A stretch of DNA of 64,000 bases from Brachycybe producta (Eukaryota > Arthropoda > Diplopoda > Playtdesmida > Andrognathidae). Under the pieces are notes generated by a model that was given only the letters and a program-made list of their open reading frames with translations, had not been told where the DNA came from and ran no database searches. The position numbers were made by a program, and so were the translations under genes. Position 1 is the first letter of the stretch; each line of letters opens with the position of its first letter. Location: NCBI GenBank assembly GCA_036925085.1, contig JAUPFP010000006.1, positions 4,491,131 through 4,555,130 of the forward strand. The letters are read 5' to 3'. Of this stretch, positions 37,301 to 49,300 are shown piece by piece.

Positions 37301-40300
37301 TCAAATTATTATTCGTCCAGCGTTGGAAGGCATTTGACACATAGAATGTCCCACTCTTCAGTTCCAATTACTAATCATACTTGTAAAAGTCTTTTCATTT
37401 TTCGAAATTGTTTTCGAAAAAACCAAGTAAATAAAGTATTTCCTTAGTACTTAGCCTGTGTTTTGCTCATAAATACATATTTAAATTTCAAGAGCCCTTG
37501 AGCCTTAAAATGGGTGTTGATTTACAAACATTTAATAAAGAATAAAATAAATAACTTTTTTTTACCTCAGTTATTGGCAAGGCTGAATAAGGAACTGTGA
37601 CATCTTGTAAGTGAACCCAAGTGGATGATGTCGCGGGTGGCCGACGACGCCAGTGTCCAGCTATTGTAGAATGGTGAGCAATCTTTTCGAGAACATCTTT
37701 AAATAATAAAAGATATATTTCAGTGAGATTTAACAAAATTGTCAACCTGTAGTGCAAATAATATGAATGCTGTAGACATCCTTATGGCTAGTAATTGGGC
37801 GCATTTTTAAACGAAAGAAAACGCTATTATCTGTAAAGAACACAGAAAAGTAACGTGCGGAAACTAGAGTCGACGATGGTGGTTGGAAAGTAATTGTAGT
37901 TTAATAGTTGCGTGAACTGCCAAAAAAATTGGCTGACGTAAATGACGACAGGAACGGCCTCATAATTAGCCATTCATATAAACTGGACTATGACCCGGAA
38001 ACACTTTTGTTGTTGTTTCATCGTTATAGGAATTAAACAAGATCAAATAGAGGCCACACGTGGTTGGCAGTGGTTCGTGTGAAAAGTATTTACTGTCGCC
38101 GGTGGCGGAGATCGACCACCTAAAGGCAACAGAAGTTCGAAAGTTGTTGGGAAGCCGCTCGTATGAAAAGCCCCGACGTCTTTATATAGCAATACATTAT
38201 CAACCAACATTTTGCAGTCGAATTCGACCACCCAAAGTGGTTCTTGTGAAAAGGCCCGTAAAGTTTTTAAGGGTAGTAGGCCTACTCACCAGGATGCTTT
38301 GTTGCGATACAATGTTGCGGGTCTGAACCACGTCAGTTGCGATTCTGCCCCGCAACATTGTATTGAAGCAGCCCCACAACAATGTATCGCGCCAAAAAAA
38401 ATCCTGATGTGTACTAGGCTTTCAAAACTTCAGAGACCAGTTGAGCCCCACTGAGGTGTTTTCGAGGCGTTTAAAACAAATAACAACAAAGTACGCGTGT
38501 AGGCCTATTTGAGGCTGTTTTCTATTAAACATAGAATGTAATATATGTACAACACGTATTTATAACGCCACACTGAATGGCTAGAACGGCATATATTAGA
38601 GTACGGGTAGTACAATCGAAAACTATGAATTACTTTTAATTAGTAAAAATATGGCTTAGTTCTTTTGTACCTCTCTTTAATCTATCAACAGTTGCCGAAC
38701 ACAATGGTAGCAAGCTTTCTTCCATATAAGTCCTGTTGTTCTACAAAGAAAAGAAAAAAAAAAGAACAGAACGCTTAATTAACCAACATTCTGCACAGTT
38801 CCTTCGAATACAAAACAAACACAAATATATATACTACAACAACAAACTTGTCGCAGTGGGGAGGAATGTACAACCAATCATTGTCCAAAAGGACAAAATT
38901 ACATGAAACATTTTCTTCTCTGCAACAAACCACATACTGTGTTGAACCCAAAAAATTCCACATTCGAAAAAATTGCCTTTTACGATAAGAAAGAATGGTA
39001 CATGTATAATGTATATGTTACAGCCAAAGTGAAAAATCGGGTTATTCTGTAAAATCTCTAGACAATGTGCAAAACTGCCAATTCGGTAGTATGCGTAAAT
39101 ATGTACTATTTGTAAAAAACAAAACAATACCATATAAGTATTATTATAAAGTTTCATTTTAATGGTGTGTTCTTAAGGTGTGTTCTAAAAAACTATTAAT
39201 TTTCCAAATTTATTACCTAATTGGTTATTTTGCAGTCTTTGGGTTTGGACAATGCATTTCACATGTTGCAGTTGGAGTTGTGTGCCAATGCCACAGGTCT
39301 TCTTAGCTGCTTGCAGAGTCATTTTTCAAATTCAAAATTTGTACATTAACTAAATGCCATTATTTGTGCACATTTACTAGCGAAACGGTAGTTTTGCACA
39401 ACGTCTAAAATGCGTTTAACCACTGCGCACATTTACTACCAAATTGAAGATTTTGCACAGTGTGTGACAGTTGTGCATGTCTAATAATTGAGCACAATAA
39501 CCGCGTTTCCAATTTGGTGGTAACATAACGAACAACGAACGTAGCAATAGGAAATAGCTTTACACAGTTGGATAAGTTGCAAGAACATAATAATTAATAG
39601 CTCTTCATAATTCTCGAAAGACCTTCTTTCATTGCATTCCGAGTAGGTTTTATTGCAACTATATTGCAAAATGAACAGCCAAAATAGATTTAATTCTGTT
39701 GTTGTTGTCTGAGTACCAAATCGTGTGTATCTTCCTAATTAAGACTGTTTGTAAATACAGGGTGTCCGCAACAAAATTAGAACTTTTAGAACTTACTTTG
39801 CAATAAAACAGCAAAAAAAAAAGAACCTCGTTGCAAGTGATCCATTTATAATTAATGTAGTTTATGAACAACTGATTTTCGAACTCCGATTATTCAAAAT
39901 AAACTTTTTATAGAAAAAAAAAAATCGTCGTCTGCTTAAAGTTGGGTCATTTTCAAACTCGCATAAAGATATCAACATTGAAAAAGCTCTTAAGTGATTG
40001 AGTTACCCTTCTAGTTTCTAAAACACATTTAAGTTTCTCTTCACTTTGCACCTGAAAGACAGAAAAAATCACAGTCCAAGAGGCGTTTATACTTTGAAAG
40101 CACCTTAAACTGCTAAAAAGTAATAATTTCATCATATGATACATGTACATTTAAACTAGTTCACTGTAAATGTTTTAAGTTTCGAAAAACTAACAAATGC
40201 ACCCCCCTCCCCTCCTCGAGTTCCTTTTTTGAAAAACTAAGACCAATCTCATTGTATAATAAATGCTACAAGCCTACAATATATGAATTAATTATTAAAA

Positions 40301-43300
40301 TTGTTGAGCACTTTGTTTTTATTTCTTTCTCTTAAAATTCCAAACTTATGCATTATGCAATTCTCAATAAATTGTACAAAGTAACGGTTTGTTTGTTAAA
40401 TTGTTTTTATGCAAAATAAAAAAGCACTAGAAATTTGCATGCGACGAAGCATAACAATGTAATACTAAGAATTAATTAAAGAAATGTACGCAAACTACTA
40501 CTATATATACGGTACCAAGACATTTCACCATCTGTGTCGATTCCCCAACACAATCTAGAAATGTTAGTGCTAATCATTCAAGCGTGTCGTTCTTGCATAG
40601 TTGTGTCATTTCCCCCCCCAAAAAAAAACAATATCGATCACTCTTTAGGTCAATATACAACGCTTATTATATCAGACAACTAATAGATAAATAAAAGGGA
40701 ATAATTCTAGCATACGGGCCCGCTAGTCAATTTAAATAAACTAGAGCTTGTTGGAAAGAGCCTGTTCAGTTGAGTAGGAATATTCAAATTTTTTTTTGTC
40801 AGAAAAGCCAGTGTGGCTTTTGACGGACTAAACGTTTGTATGATGATACTGACTAATCAGTATCATCATATGTAGAAAGTGCGGCAATTAAATAATTTCC
40901 AGGCCGATACAGAGTCCACTCTGTATCGATATGAATTTTTTTCATTTCCCAACATTTTTAAATTTTATGGCTATTCATCTGTATAGCATACATATGATTT
41001 CACCATAAAAAGCACGCAAATTAAAAAATTTTCTGGCTGAAACAGAGCTACACACATACGCACATATACACATGTGCGTGCACACCAGTGTATTGGATTT
41101 GGTGTTTACTATTGGATTGAATCCAATCCAAATCTTTATTGGCAACTGCCAAATCAAATCCAAATCCCAACATATAATATTTTACCAAATCCAAATCCAA
41201 ATCTGACAAAAAAAATTCAAATCCAAATCCAAATCTAATTTTTTTCTAATTTATTTTTTGTTCCATTTTACAATATTGTAAAATGTAAAACATTTTCTCG
41301 TATATAAATATAAACAGACAGAAATTATTGAATGTAAAGCCATAATAAATTGAGCGTTCAAAAAGGAAAAACACAAGTATTTGTACTATTTAACATACTC
41401 CAATGAAATACACAAAACTGTTCGGAAAAAAAATTAATATTTAAAAAAATAGATGGGTTTCTTTTTTGGGAATAGTTTTAGGGCAAATGACCCTTTAGAG
41501 CAAGTGGTTTTAGGGCAATTATCGCTAGGTCAATCACCCCCTTAGGGCAAATGTCTTTTAAGGGTAAGTGGCTTTAGGGGATGTGTCTATTACAAGTGTC
41601 TTTAGGGCAAATGTTCTTTTAGGGCAAGCAGTTTGGGAAAATGTCCTTTAAGGGCAAGTGGTTTTAGGGCAAATGTCCTTTTCGGGCAAATCGCTTTAGG
41701 GGATGTGTCTATTGCAAGCGTCTTTAGGGCAACTGTCTATATCCCTTACTATGGTTTAGAGGCTACTGGGGACTAATTGAGAGTAGCTAATTATTTTGTT
41801 AAAGAATGTTGGGTCACAAGCAGAATGTAACTACATCCTGTTCAATGGATAACTTCATGCCAGGCATGAAGTTAACATGATTTACATAAAAAAGGAAATT
41901 TTCTCAATCACTCCTTTCTTTCTTGATTTTTTTTAAAAGGCCAAATATATTCATTAAATCCAAATCAAATCCAAATCATTTTAGTTGAAATCCAAATCAA
42001 AACAAATCACTAAATTTTCTATAAAGATAAATCCAAATCCGAATCCATTCCTTTTCACCCTAAATCCAAATCAAATCCAAATCCCCAAATCCCAAATCTA
42101 ATGCACTGGTGCACACATATGCAAATGTACACATCTGCATGCATGTGTAATGTGTATACAAATGCACACACGTGCACATGCCTATGCACATGTACACGTG
42201 TGCGCGCCCTCGTATGTACATGTACACATGCAAATTCCTGAGCTAGCTGATGCTAGTCAGACATACACCCATGAAAACAGGGGAAGGAGGGAAAAAGAAA
42301 ATTCATACCGATACAGTGGACTCGGTATCGGCCTGAAAATTCTTTAATTGCCGCACTTTCTATGATGATACTTATTAGTCAGTATCATCATACAGACGTT
42401 TAGCCCTTTTTGCAGAAAAAAAAATTCTTACCGATCAGAGTCCACTCTGTATCGGCCTGAAGATTTTTAAATTGCCACACGTCAGTATCATCATAGAAAG
42501 TGTGGCAATTTAAACAAACGTTTAGCCCGTTCCCTGAGGGGTTAAATAATCATTGACTCATCACGCATTTTACAAAAACAAAAAGTAATTGTAAATAAAT
42601 TCATTTCTAAGAAAAAAATAATTACAAATGACATGTTTGAAAAAGTAACGTGGCAAATTACTAATTACTGGAATTCTTGTTGATTTGTTAACATCACCTA
42701 CTTGTTGACAGTAAAGAAAAAATATCATGAGCTTATCTTTATAAGCTGATTTCGTCATTATCGTATTTTTTTTATCAACTTGTTGTTTTTCTATTGTATT
42801 TTTAAAGCAAACGATAAAAGTGAAAACGTTGAGAGCAAACAAAAATGAAATTAAAGAATAATAGAAACAGATAAACTTACTTCCCACATGAGTTTGAAAT
42901 CCTTCTGTTCGACGCGCAACAGTTCGCAATGTTCCTTTGTCACAACCGTCGAATGCCGAGGGCCATCGTTTAAAATAGATTCACCAAAAACGGATCCGAT
43001 ACCAAGTGTGCAAAACCTATCTGTTTCCTGTACAATTACAAAAAAAATGCTATCAAAAATCTTGAACACGTCACTTCGATTAGTCTTTGCTTCGAAATAA
43101 CGTTTATTCCACATTGTTTCGTTTAGATAATATTTACAACACAAATGGAAAATTAAGTCACTCAACAGATTCACTAGTCCTGTGGTTCCCAAAGGGTGTG
43201 CCGGGCACACTATACTGTGCTGCAAGATTCACTAGGTGTGCCACAGAATCTTGAATTTCATATTGGATATATTATATAATTTAATAACTTTTAATGTATT

Positions 43301-46300
43301 TCAAAATTGTATTGCAAGAACAAAACTTTCCTATTATATGTAAGCATTAAGGTCTGGACACACACGACCGGGCCGGAAAGACGGCCGCGCTCCGGCCCCG
43401 CCTCTGCCCGGTAATCTGTAAACCACACGTGTTCGTGAAAACACTCGATAAACTTTCAATCTGCTTGGAGATCTTGACGTGGCATGATATTTTTTTTAAG
43501 GTTGAAGATACACAGCAGCACGCCGAGAGCGGACTGTTACTGGGAAAACAAACAATACATGACAATATCCACCCGGACCCAGTGCCAGTGACAGAGCTGA
43601 CAGAGAACTATCCAATTACGGCACCTTATTGTGAAAACCGACACACTGAATTTAACGGTGTAGTTCCTCCAACAGGTGACGGCCATCACTCAGCAGACCC
43701 TCCAGCCCTGACTCGGCCTGAACTTGTGTGTCCAGATCCCTTAAACACAAAATATGCCCGATCCTGAACTCCCAATTTTAATAAAAACAGAACACCACGA
43801 GGCACAAGACTCCATTTGCCTGTAACCCATTGCCATTTCCCGTAACACAACCACGTCGCATGCATAACGCAATTCGGTTTACTATGTACTGACTGCGCCA
43901 TAAGAATAATGGCTATTCCTGTGATATACAGTATACTGTATTATTTTCTGTAACTAGTAGCAAGTAGGCCCTGACGTTTTTTTAATTTTTTCTAATTCCC
44001 TAAAATTTCTAAGTTTTCCAGGTTTTTAGATTGAGTGACAACCGTAATTGTTTTCGCCATTTTTTTTTATTTTAAAATTTTTGACTCGCACCCCTTCTTT
44101 AACCTTTGTGAGATTTCAGAACCCCGTTGAGCCCTCATGAGCTCTTTTTAGAGCACGCAGTTTTCTTTTTCGATTTTAAGCATTTTTTGAGTCACTGGAA
44201 TCAGAATTTTAGAAGAAAATTTTTGAATTTTCGAGGTTTTACTTTTTTTTTTGCTAAATTCCCTGACCTTTTCTAAAATTGTCTAATTTCCTGACATTTT
44301 CCGGTTATCCAAGTTTTCGGATTGAGTAGCAACCATTCGAGCGTATTGAACTGCGCCATTCAGTAATCAACCTGAAAATATATTAGCTTTTTAGGCAATA
44401 TTCAGAATGCCTAGATTGTATTAAATCTAATTAATTGCATTGCGAGGTATGCATAATAAGCTCATAAATGTGCTGATTTACCACAAAATTAGTGGTTAAG
44501 TTACTGTATAGACTACGCAGACAAGTGAGCCTTCATAATGGGGGAAATTATAAATATCATTGAAGTTAACAGATAAAGGGGGCTAACAACACCCATAACA
44601 TAATAAAACTACATTTTATGATTTTACATATAATTGAAATAAAACAAACTGGCTGGTTGCGACATATCACATGTCTTGTGTAATTGTGCATTAGAAAACA
44701 TCACTTCATACAAGTATATAATATAAACTAATAAACCACAGTGATTTTGAAACCACTCCACGAATTCCTCACCTGATATTTTCGAAAAAAAAAGTGAAAA
44801 TCAATTAATTACCTCGGCAACAGTGACTCGATATTTACAATGCCATCGAAAAAACATACTTTTTGCTTTGCGAAACGAGAACAAAAATTCATGTTCAGAA
44901 TTCAGAAACCAAAAATTCACAAACAAACAACAACAGCAGCAGCAGCAGCAATAGCAATCATTAACATAAAGAGAGTATCCGAAAGGGGCAATGATTGACA
45001 AAATACAATGATAAAAAAAATTCACAAATAAAACTATAAGAATTTATCCGAATGAAGCAGGTCACACATAAAAAATGTTTATAAAAAAGCAGGAAATAAG
45101 AAGTATAGGAAACAATAGACACCACTTTTTGTAGTCCAGCAATTTCCCCAGAGAGATCGCATTATAAAATCGTATTATAATCTCAAAATACTGTATTTTC
45201 AATGCATGCAACTTTTTTTTTTACTATTTGACGAAAAACAAAAATTAATTTTCGTTTTAAATGTGACCTAATAATTATAATTTGCTTGTAAATGTCACTC
45301 ACTACGAAAGGAGAAAAAAAAAAAGCTGTCTAAGTGGAGAGTGTGTTTGTTGATGATTCTCAAGGTTCTGCGATATGTTATCAAACTTTTAATTACTTTT
45401 TATTACTCTCTTTTATTTAACTTTATAATTTGTTTGCTTACCACCTTCTGAAATATTTGAAAATAATTCAGACTGCAAGGGATTGAACCCATGAACAACA
45501 TTATCACGGGACGAGACACTAACCACTACACCAACAAGACAAGAACAGATTCTATTAAGGTGTTTTACTCGCTTTTATTTAACTTCATAATTTGTTTGTT
45601 TGTCCACCACCTTCTGAAATATTTGAAAATACTTCACACTGCACGGGATTGAACCCAAGACCAACAAAACCAAAGGCTGAGAGCCTAAGACACAAACTAC
45701 TACACCAACAAGACAAGAGATGGGATTATATTTTGTGTTTTTACAACGTCTTTATAAAAGCGAGTATCACAAAAACCATGTTTTTTGTTTCATTTTCTTG
45801 TATATTATGTTTCTTGTATATTATATATTATGAATATAAAAATGGGAGTCAGTGCATACAAACACTGACAAAAAAATGTTATCTACTGCACTACATTAAA
45901 TTCATAATATGATAGAAAAAGTTATGAAACTAGCAAAAGTGAAGCTGGTGCTCCCCGCCCTGTCTGCGTATAAAAAAATGAAAGCTTTCAAATGCTCAGA
46001 CAATTGACAACTTTTTTTTTTTAAAAAAAGCACTTAGCTAGATGATGATCGAGATACACAAAAGATAAAACATCAGAGTTATGCCTATTTTTCAATGATT
46101 TCTTTCTTTCATCTTGACAACTTAAGGTGGCTATATAAATGTTTCATTCTTTACAAAAAAAATTGGAAAGTGTGGTTCTATTTTCAGAAGTATTTCAAAA
46201 TCGCGAATTTCTAAATCTTATGTTAAAAATGAAAAAAAAAAAAAAATCCATTAAAATAATTGTAAAAATACCTAAAAATAATTTTAAAAAACCAGAAAAA

Positions 46301-49300
46301 AAATCAGCACGTGCGCCAATGTGTTGACTTTATTGTGGTTTAATTGTGGCTTTTTAAAAGTATTTTTACGTATTTTTATCAACATTTTAATGGTTGTGTT
46401 TTTCGTACTCAATGGAGGTTAAACAAAAGTTAGAAATTCGTGTTTTTGAAATACTTTTTAAAAATAGAACCACACTTACCAATTTTTTTGTCATTCTATC
46501 ACTACGTCAGCATATATTTAAAGTGCACACTGCATTTTGAACTATCAAAATTGGAGACCTTTAATCGCCCGCCACTAAACGAGCCACTGATCGAAACACA
46601 TTACTAATTCATTTACTATTTTAGCTGATCAAATTCATGCTTATGTTTTGTGTAAACTTAAATAAAATATAATCTCTTTTTTTATATATTTATTTCAAAA
46701 ACTATGAATATTGGAGCATCGCCTCGCCTCGACCTTACGTTGAACGGAAATCGATCAAATTCCAAGCTAGCCTAGAAATTGCAATAAGAACACACACATA
46801 TACTGTACATGTATATTACGGTATATACTGACCTGTCGACGACTTGAAACGAGAACCACTAAACTGCCAGTCAAAACGGCGTACCAATTTGTTCCAGAAT
46901 CACCTTGTCGAAACACTATATACACATTTGGTAGATAAGAAAAAGACACAAGAAAAAGAAAAATCATGAACCGAAAAAAAGTCAATACCAACTGGCAATT
47001 ACTATTACAGCTTTAACTTTTCAAGAGTGAATTCAGAACAAACTAATTGGATTTGGGAAAAAAAAAAATCAAAGAAGAAAAAGAAACAACAGAAATGTTT
47101 GCCAGTGATTATAAAGCTTGCTTCACACGAACCACTTTGTGGCGACACACCTAAAGTGCTCGTTTTTAGCAGACCATTGATTAAATAGGGGTTGTTCATA
47201 AACTTCACACGGGCTACCGCAACAGCTTTTTTTGGCACCACAATGGCGATGATTGGTTGAGCCCGCGGTCACAAGTAGCGAACACACAACCAGTTTGTCA
47301 GTGATGACCATGGTCAGGCCAGTGTTGAGCCGCACTGACAACAGGCTACTGTTTTCAATGGTGTTCTGTGTGAAGCTAGCAGAATCAACTACTTCGTGAC
47401 ACCACAAAGGGTACCATGTCCTGGGCCATTCGAATCGGTGAAATGAAAATTGACGTTGGCCTAATTCAGCCAGGCAAAACATTCCACTTGACATTTCAGT
47501 AGTTATAGTTAAGGGCAAGTTTATTCATCAACTGCTAGACCTTGTCATTTTATAGCAAAACTTATACTGGTATAAAATGTATATATAATAAATGTGTAAC
47601 TGAGCTGAACAGATGTCTATCATAATAGGAACTACAAGATTAAAGCCTTTACACCTTCAAAACTGCTCACACGTTATATAACTCCAGTGAGACGTAATTC
47701 TCGTGAAGTTTTTCTTCTTCTGTCAACATGCTTTTAGCCTTGGATTTGTAAAGACTTTAATCTAGTTTACGTGATAGATATATCATGTGAAGCTCAGTAA
47801 CCTTTTTATTATTATATACCAATATTTTAAGGTCCCTGTAGTAGAAGAAGTTATACAAGAAAGTACAGTATCATCTCCCCTTCCCCCCCACCCCTCAATA
47901 AAAAAGATACCCAGCATTTCAATTTTAATGTACTTATAATAATGATGATTGAAGAATATTGTTTCTGATGTCAAATGTGTTAAAAGCTCGGTCCACACAC
48001 GCAAAGTTTTGTACAAAATTTTGCCTTCGCAGACAACGTTGCAGTTCAGGGGTGTTCACACAATACAGTTTTCAGCACCGTTTTTCTCACTCAGTTCCGC
48101 GGAATCCCTTACCAAACCCTTGCAGTTCATGCAACTTGTCGTATTCTAAGCAGGAGTTTTGATAATCGCCCATAAATTCATGGCCATTATTTTAATTGTA
48201 AGGTTTGGATAGTTTTGATCACATGTTAAAAATGTGTTTAAGCCACCACCACATTCACTATCAATCTATTATCTATAATTAGGAGCCTAAGATGCGAATA
48301 GATTTAGTTTGCAAAGCTAAAATTGTACTCCCTATTTACACAATTTATCTTCCGCTAGGGATATTAATTTATGCAAATTGTAACTTTTTAGCTACAGTTG
48401 GCAATTATTGGAAGGTGGGTCGCATTCAAAGGAGAGAATAAAAATGTTCAATAATTCTAAACAACAAAACAGAATCATCTTTATTTTAAAAAAAAAGTCA
48501 TTATTTAAGTACTCATATTGCAAACAATGCAGCAGAAGTTACTAAACTGTATTGACTATGGACAACCAACCTACTGTTAGTACAACAATAAATCAAATTA
48601 TCCTCAAGTGTATTTTGAATGCACAACAAGATGCTGTGTATTTCATAGACTGTTTATAGAGGCTATCTATGCATTTTGAGAAACATGTGGCCCTTAGATA
48701 AAACAGTGAAGTACACCCATGGGTCACAAACTAAAATGTGTTTTCATATAACTTTCTAACCCGGCCATATTCATTAAGTTTCTTTTTAAAAGAGGCTAAC
48801 ATTCTAGAAAAAGCTAACCAACCTAATGTCAAACTTAAAACAGAACTAAACACGTAAAACTTTTTGATTAAACAACTTTTCAAAAAAAAAAAAATTCTCA
48901 ATTTATTTTAAACTTAAATGTTTTAATGAAGGTCTACAAAGTATTTTCATTATTACAGAAATTGAAAATTCTGTCGATTTTAACATATTTTTTTTTTACA
49001 AAAATGTTGGTCATTAAAACATAAATTAAATTTCGTTATTTCATTATTTTTTTCAAATAAGTGTAAAATCGCAATGAAAATACGTTAAATTCTTTAAAAA
49101 GTTGTTTAAAAAAAAGGGTTGCGAACGCGACTATATGGTCACGAAAAACTGCATTCGCGGTCGCGAATCGTAAATCACAGTCGCACTTGAAGAATCCTAC
49201 CTTTTAAAAGGATGTTTGGATGTAGGTTTTTTCTAATGCTGCCAAGTTTAAACTTTAGTAAGTTTTAAGTAGTTAAGAAGGGAACTTTTTATTTATGCTC

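Larger units (their letters stand above)
40826..42530. mobile_element. Palindromic GATACAGAGT element interrupted by hAT
   Basis: The left module (40826-40945) contains TGATGATACTGACTAATC, GAAAGTGCGGCAATTAAA and the palindrome GATACAGAGTCCACTCTGTATC. The right module (42293-42530) carries the same pieces inverted, twice. A third copy is at 50123-50230. Between the modules lies an alternating CA/TG tract split by the 1023-bp hAT insertion. The whole reads as one large foldback element broken by a later insertion. Confidence 0.7.

Noticed and set aside
41462-41735. TTAGGG words as interstitial telomere repeat
   Set aside because: The repeating unit is TTTAGGGCAAATGTC-like with irregular length and is bounded by hAT ends; no pure TTAGGG tandem run.
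40826-42530. CRISPR-like array from repeated palindromes
   Set aside because: Repeat spacing is irregular, orientation changes, and the host is an animal genome; transposon structure explains it.
43429-43767. 112-codon plus-strand ORF
   Set aside because: It runs through and beyond the TTA-flanked MITE at 43350-43740, has no recognisable domain, and is explained by the GC-richer element.
45636-45716. tRNA gene on the minus strand
   Set aside because: A- and B-box sequences are present, but the acceptor and anticodon stems do not pair and the copy is followed by a repeated SINE body.
47123-47518. 131-codon minus-strand ORF
   Set aside because: Covers an inverted-repeat element and its flank; no domain, no splice context, no match I recognise.
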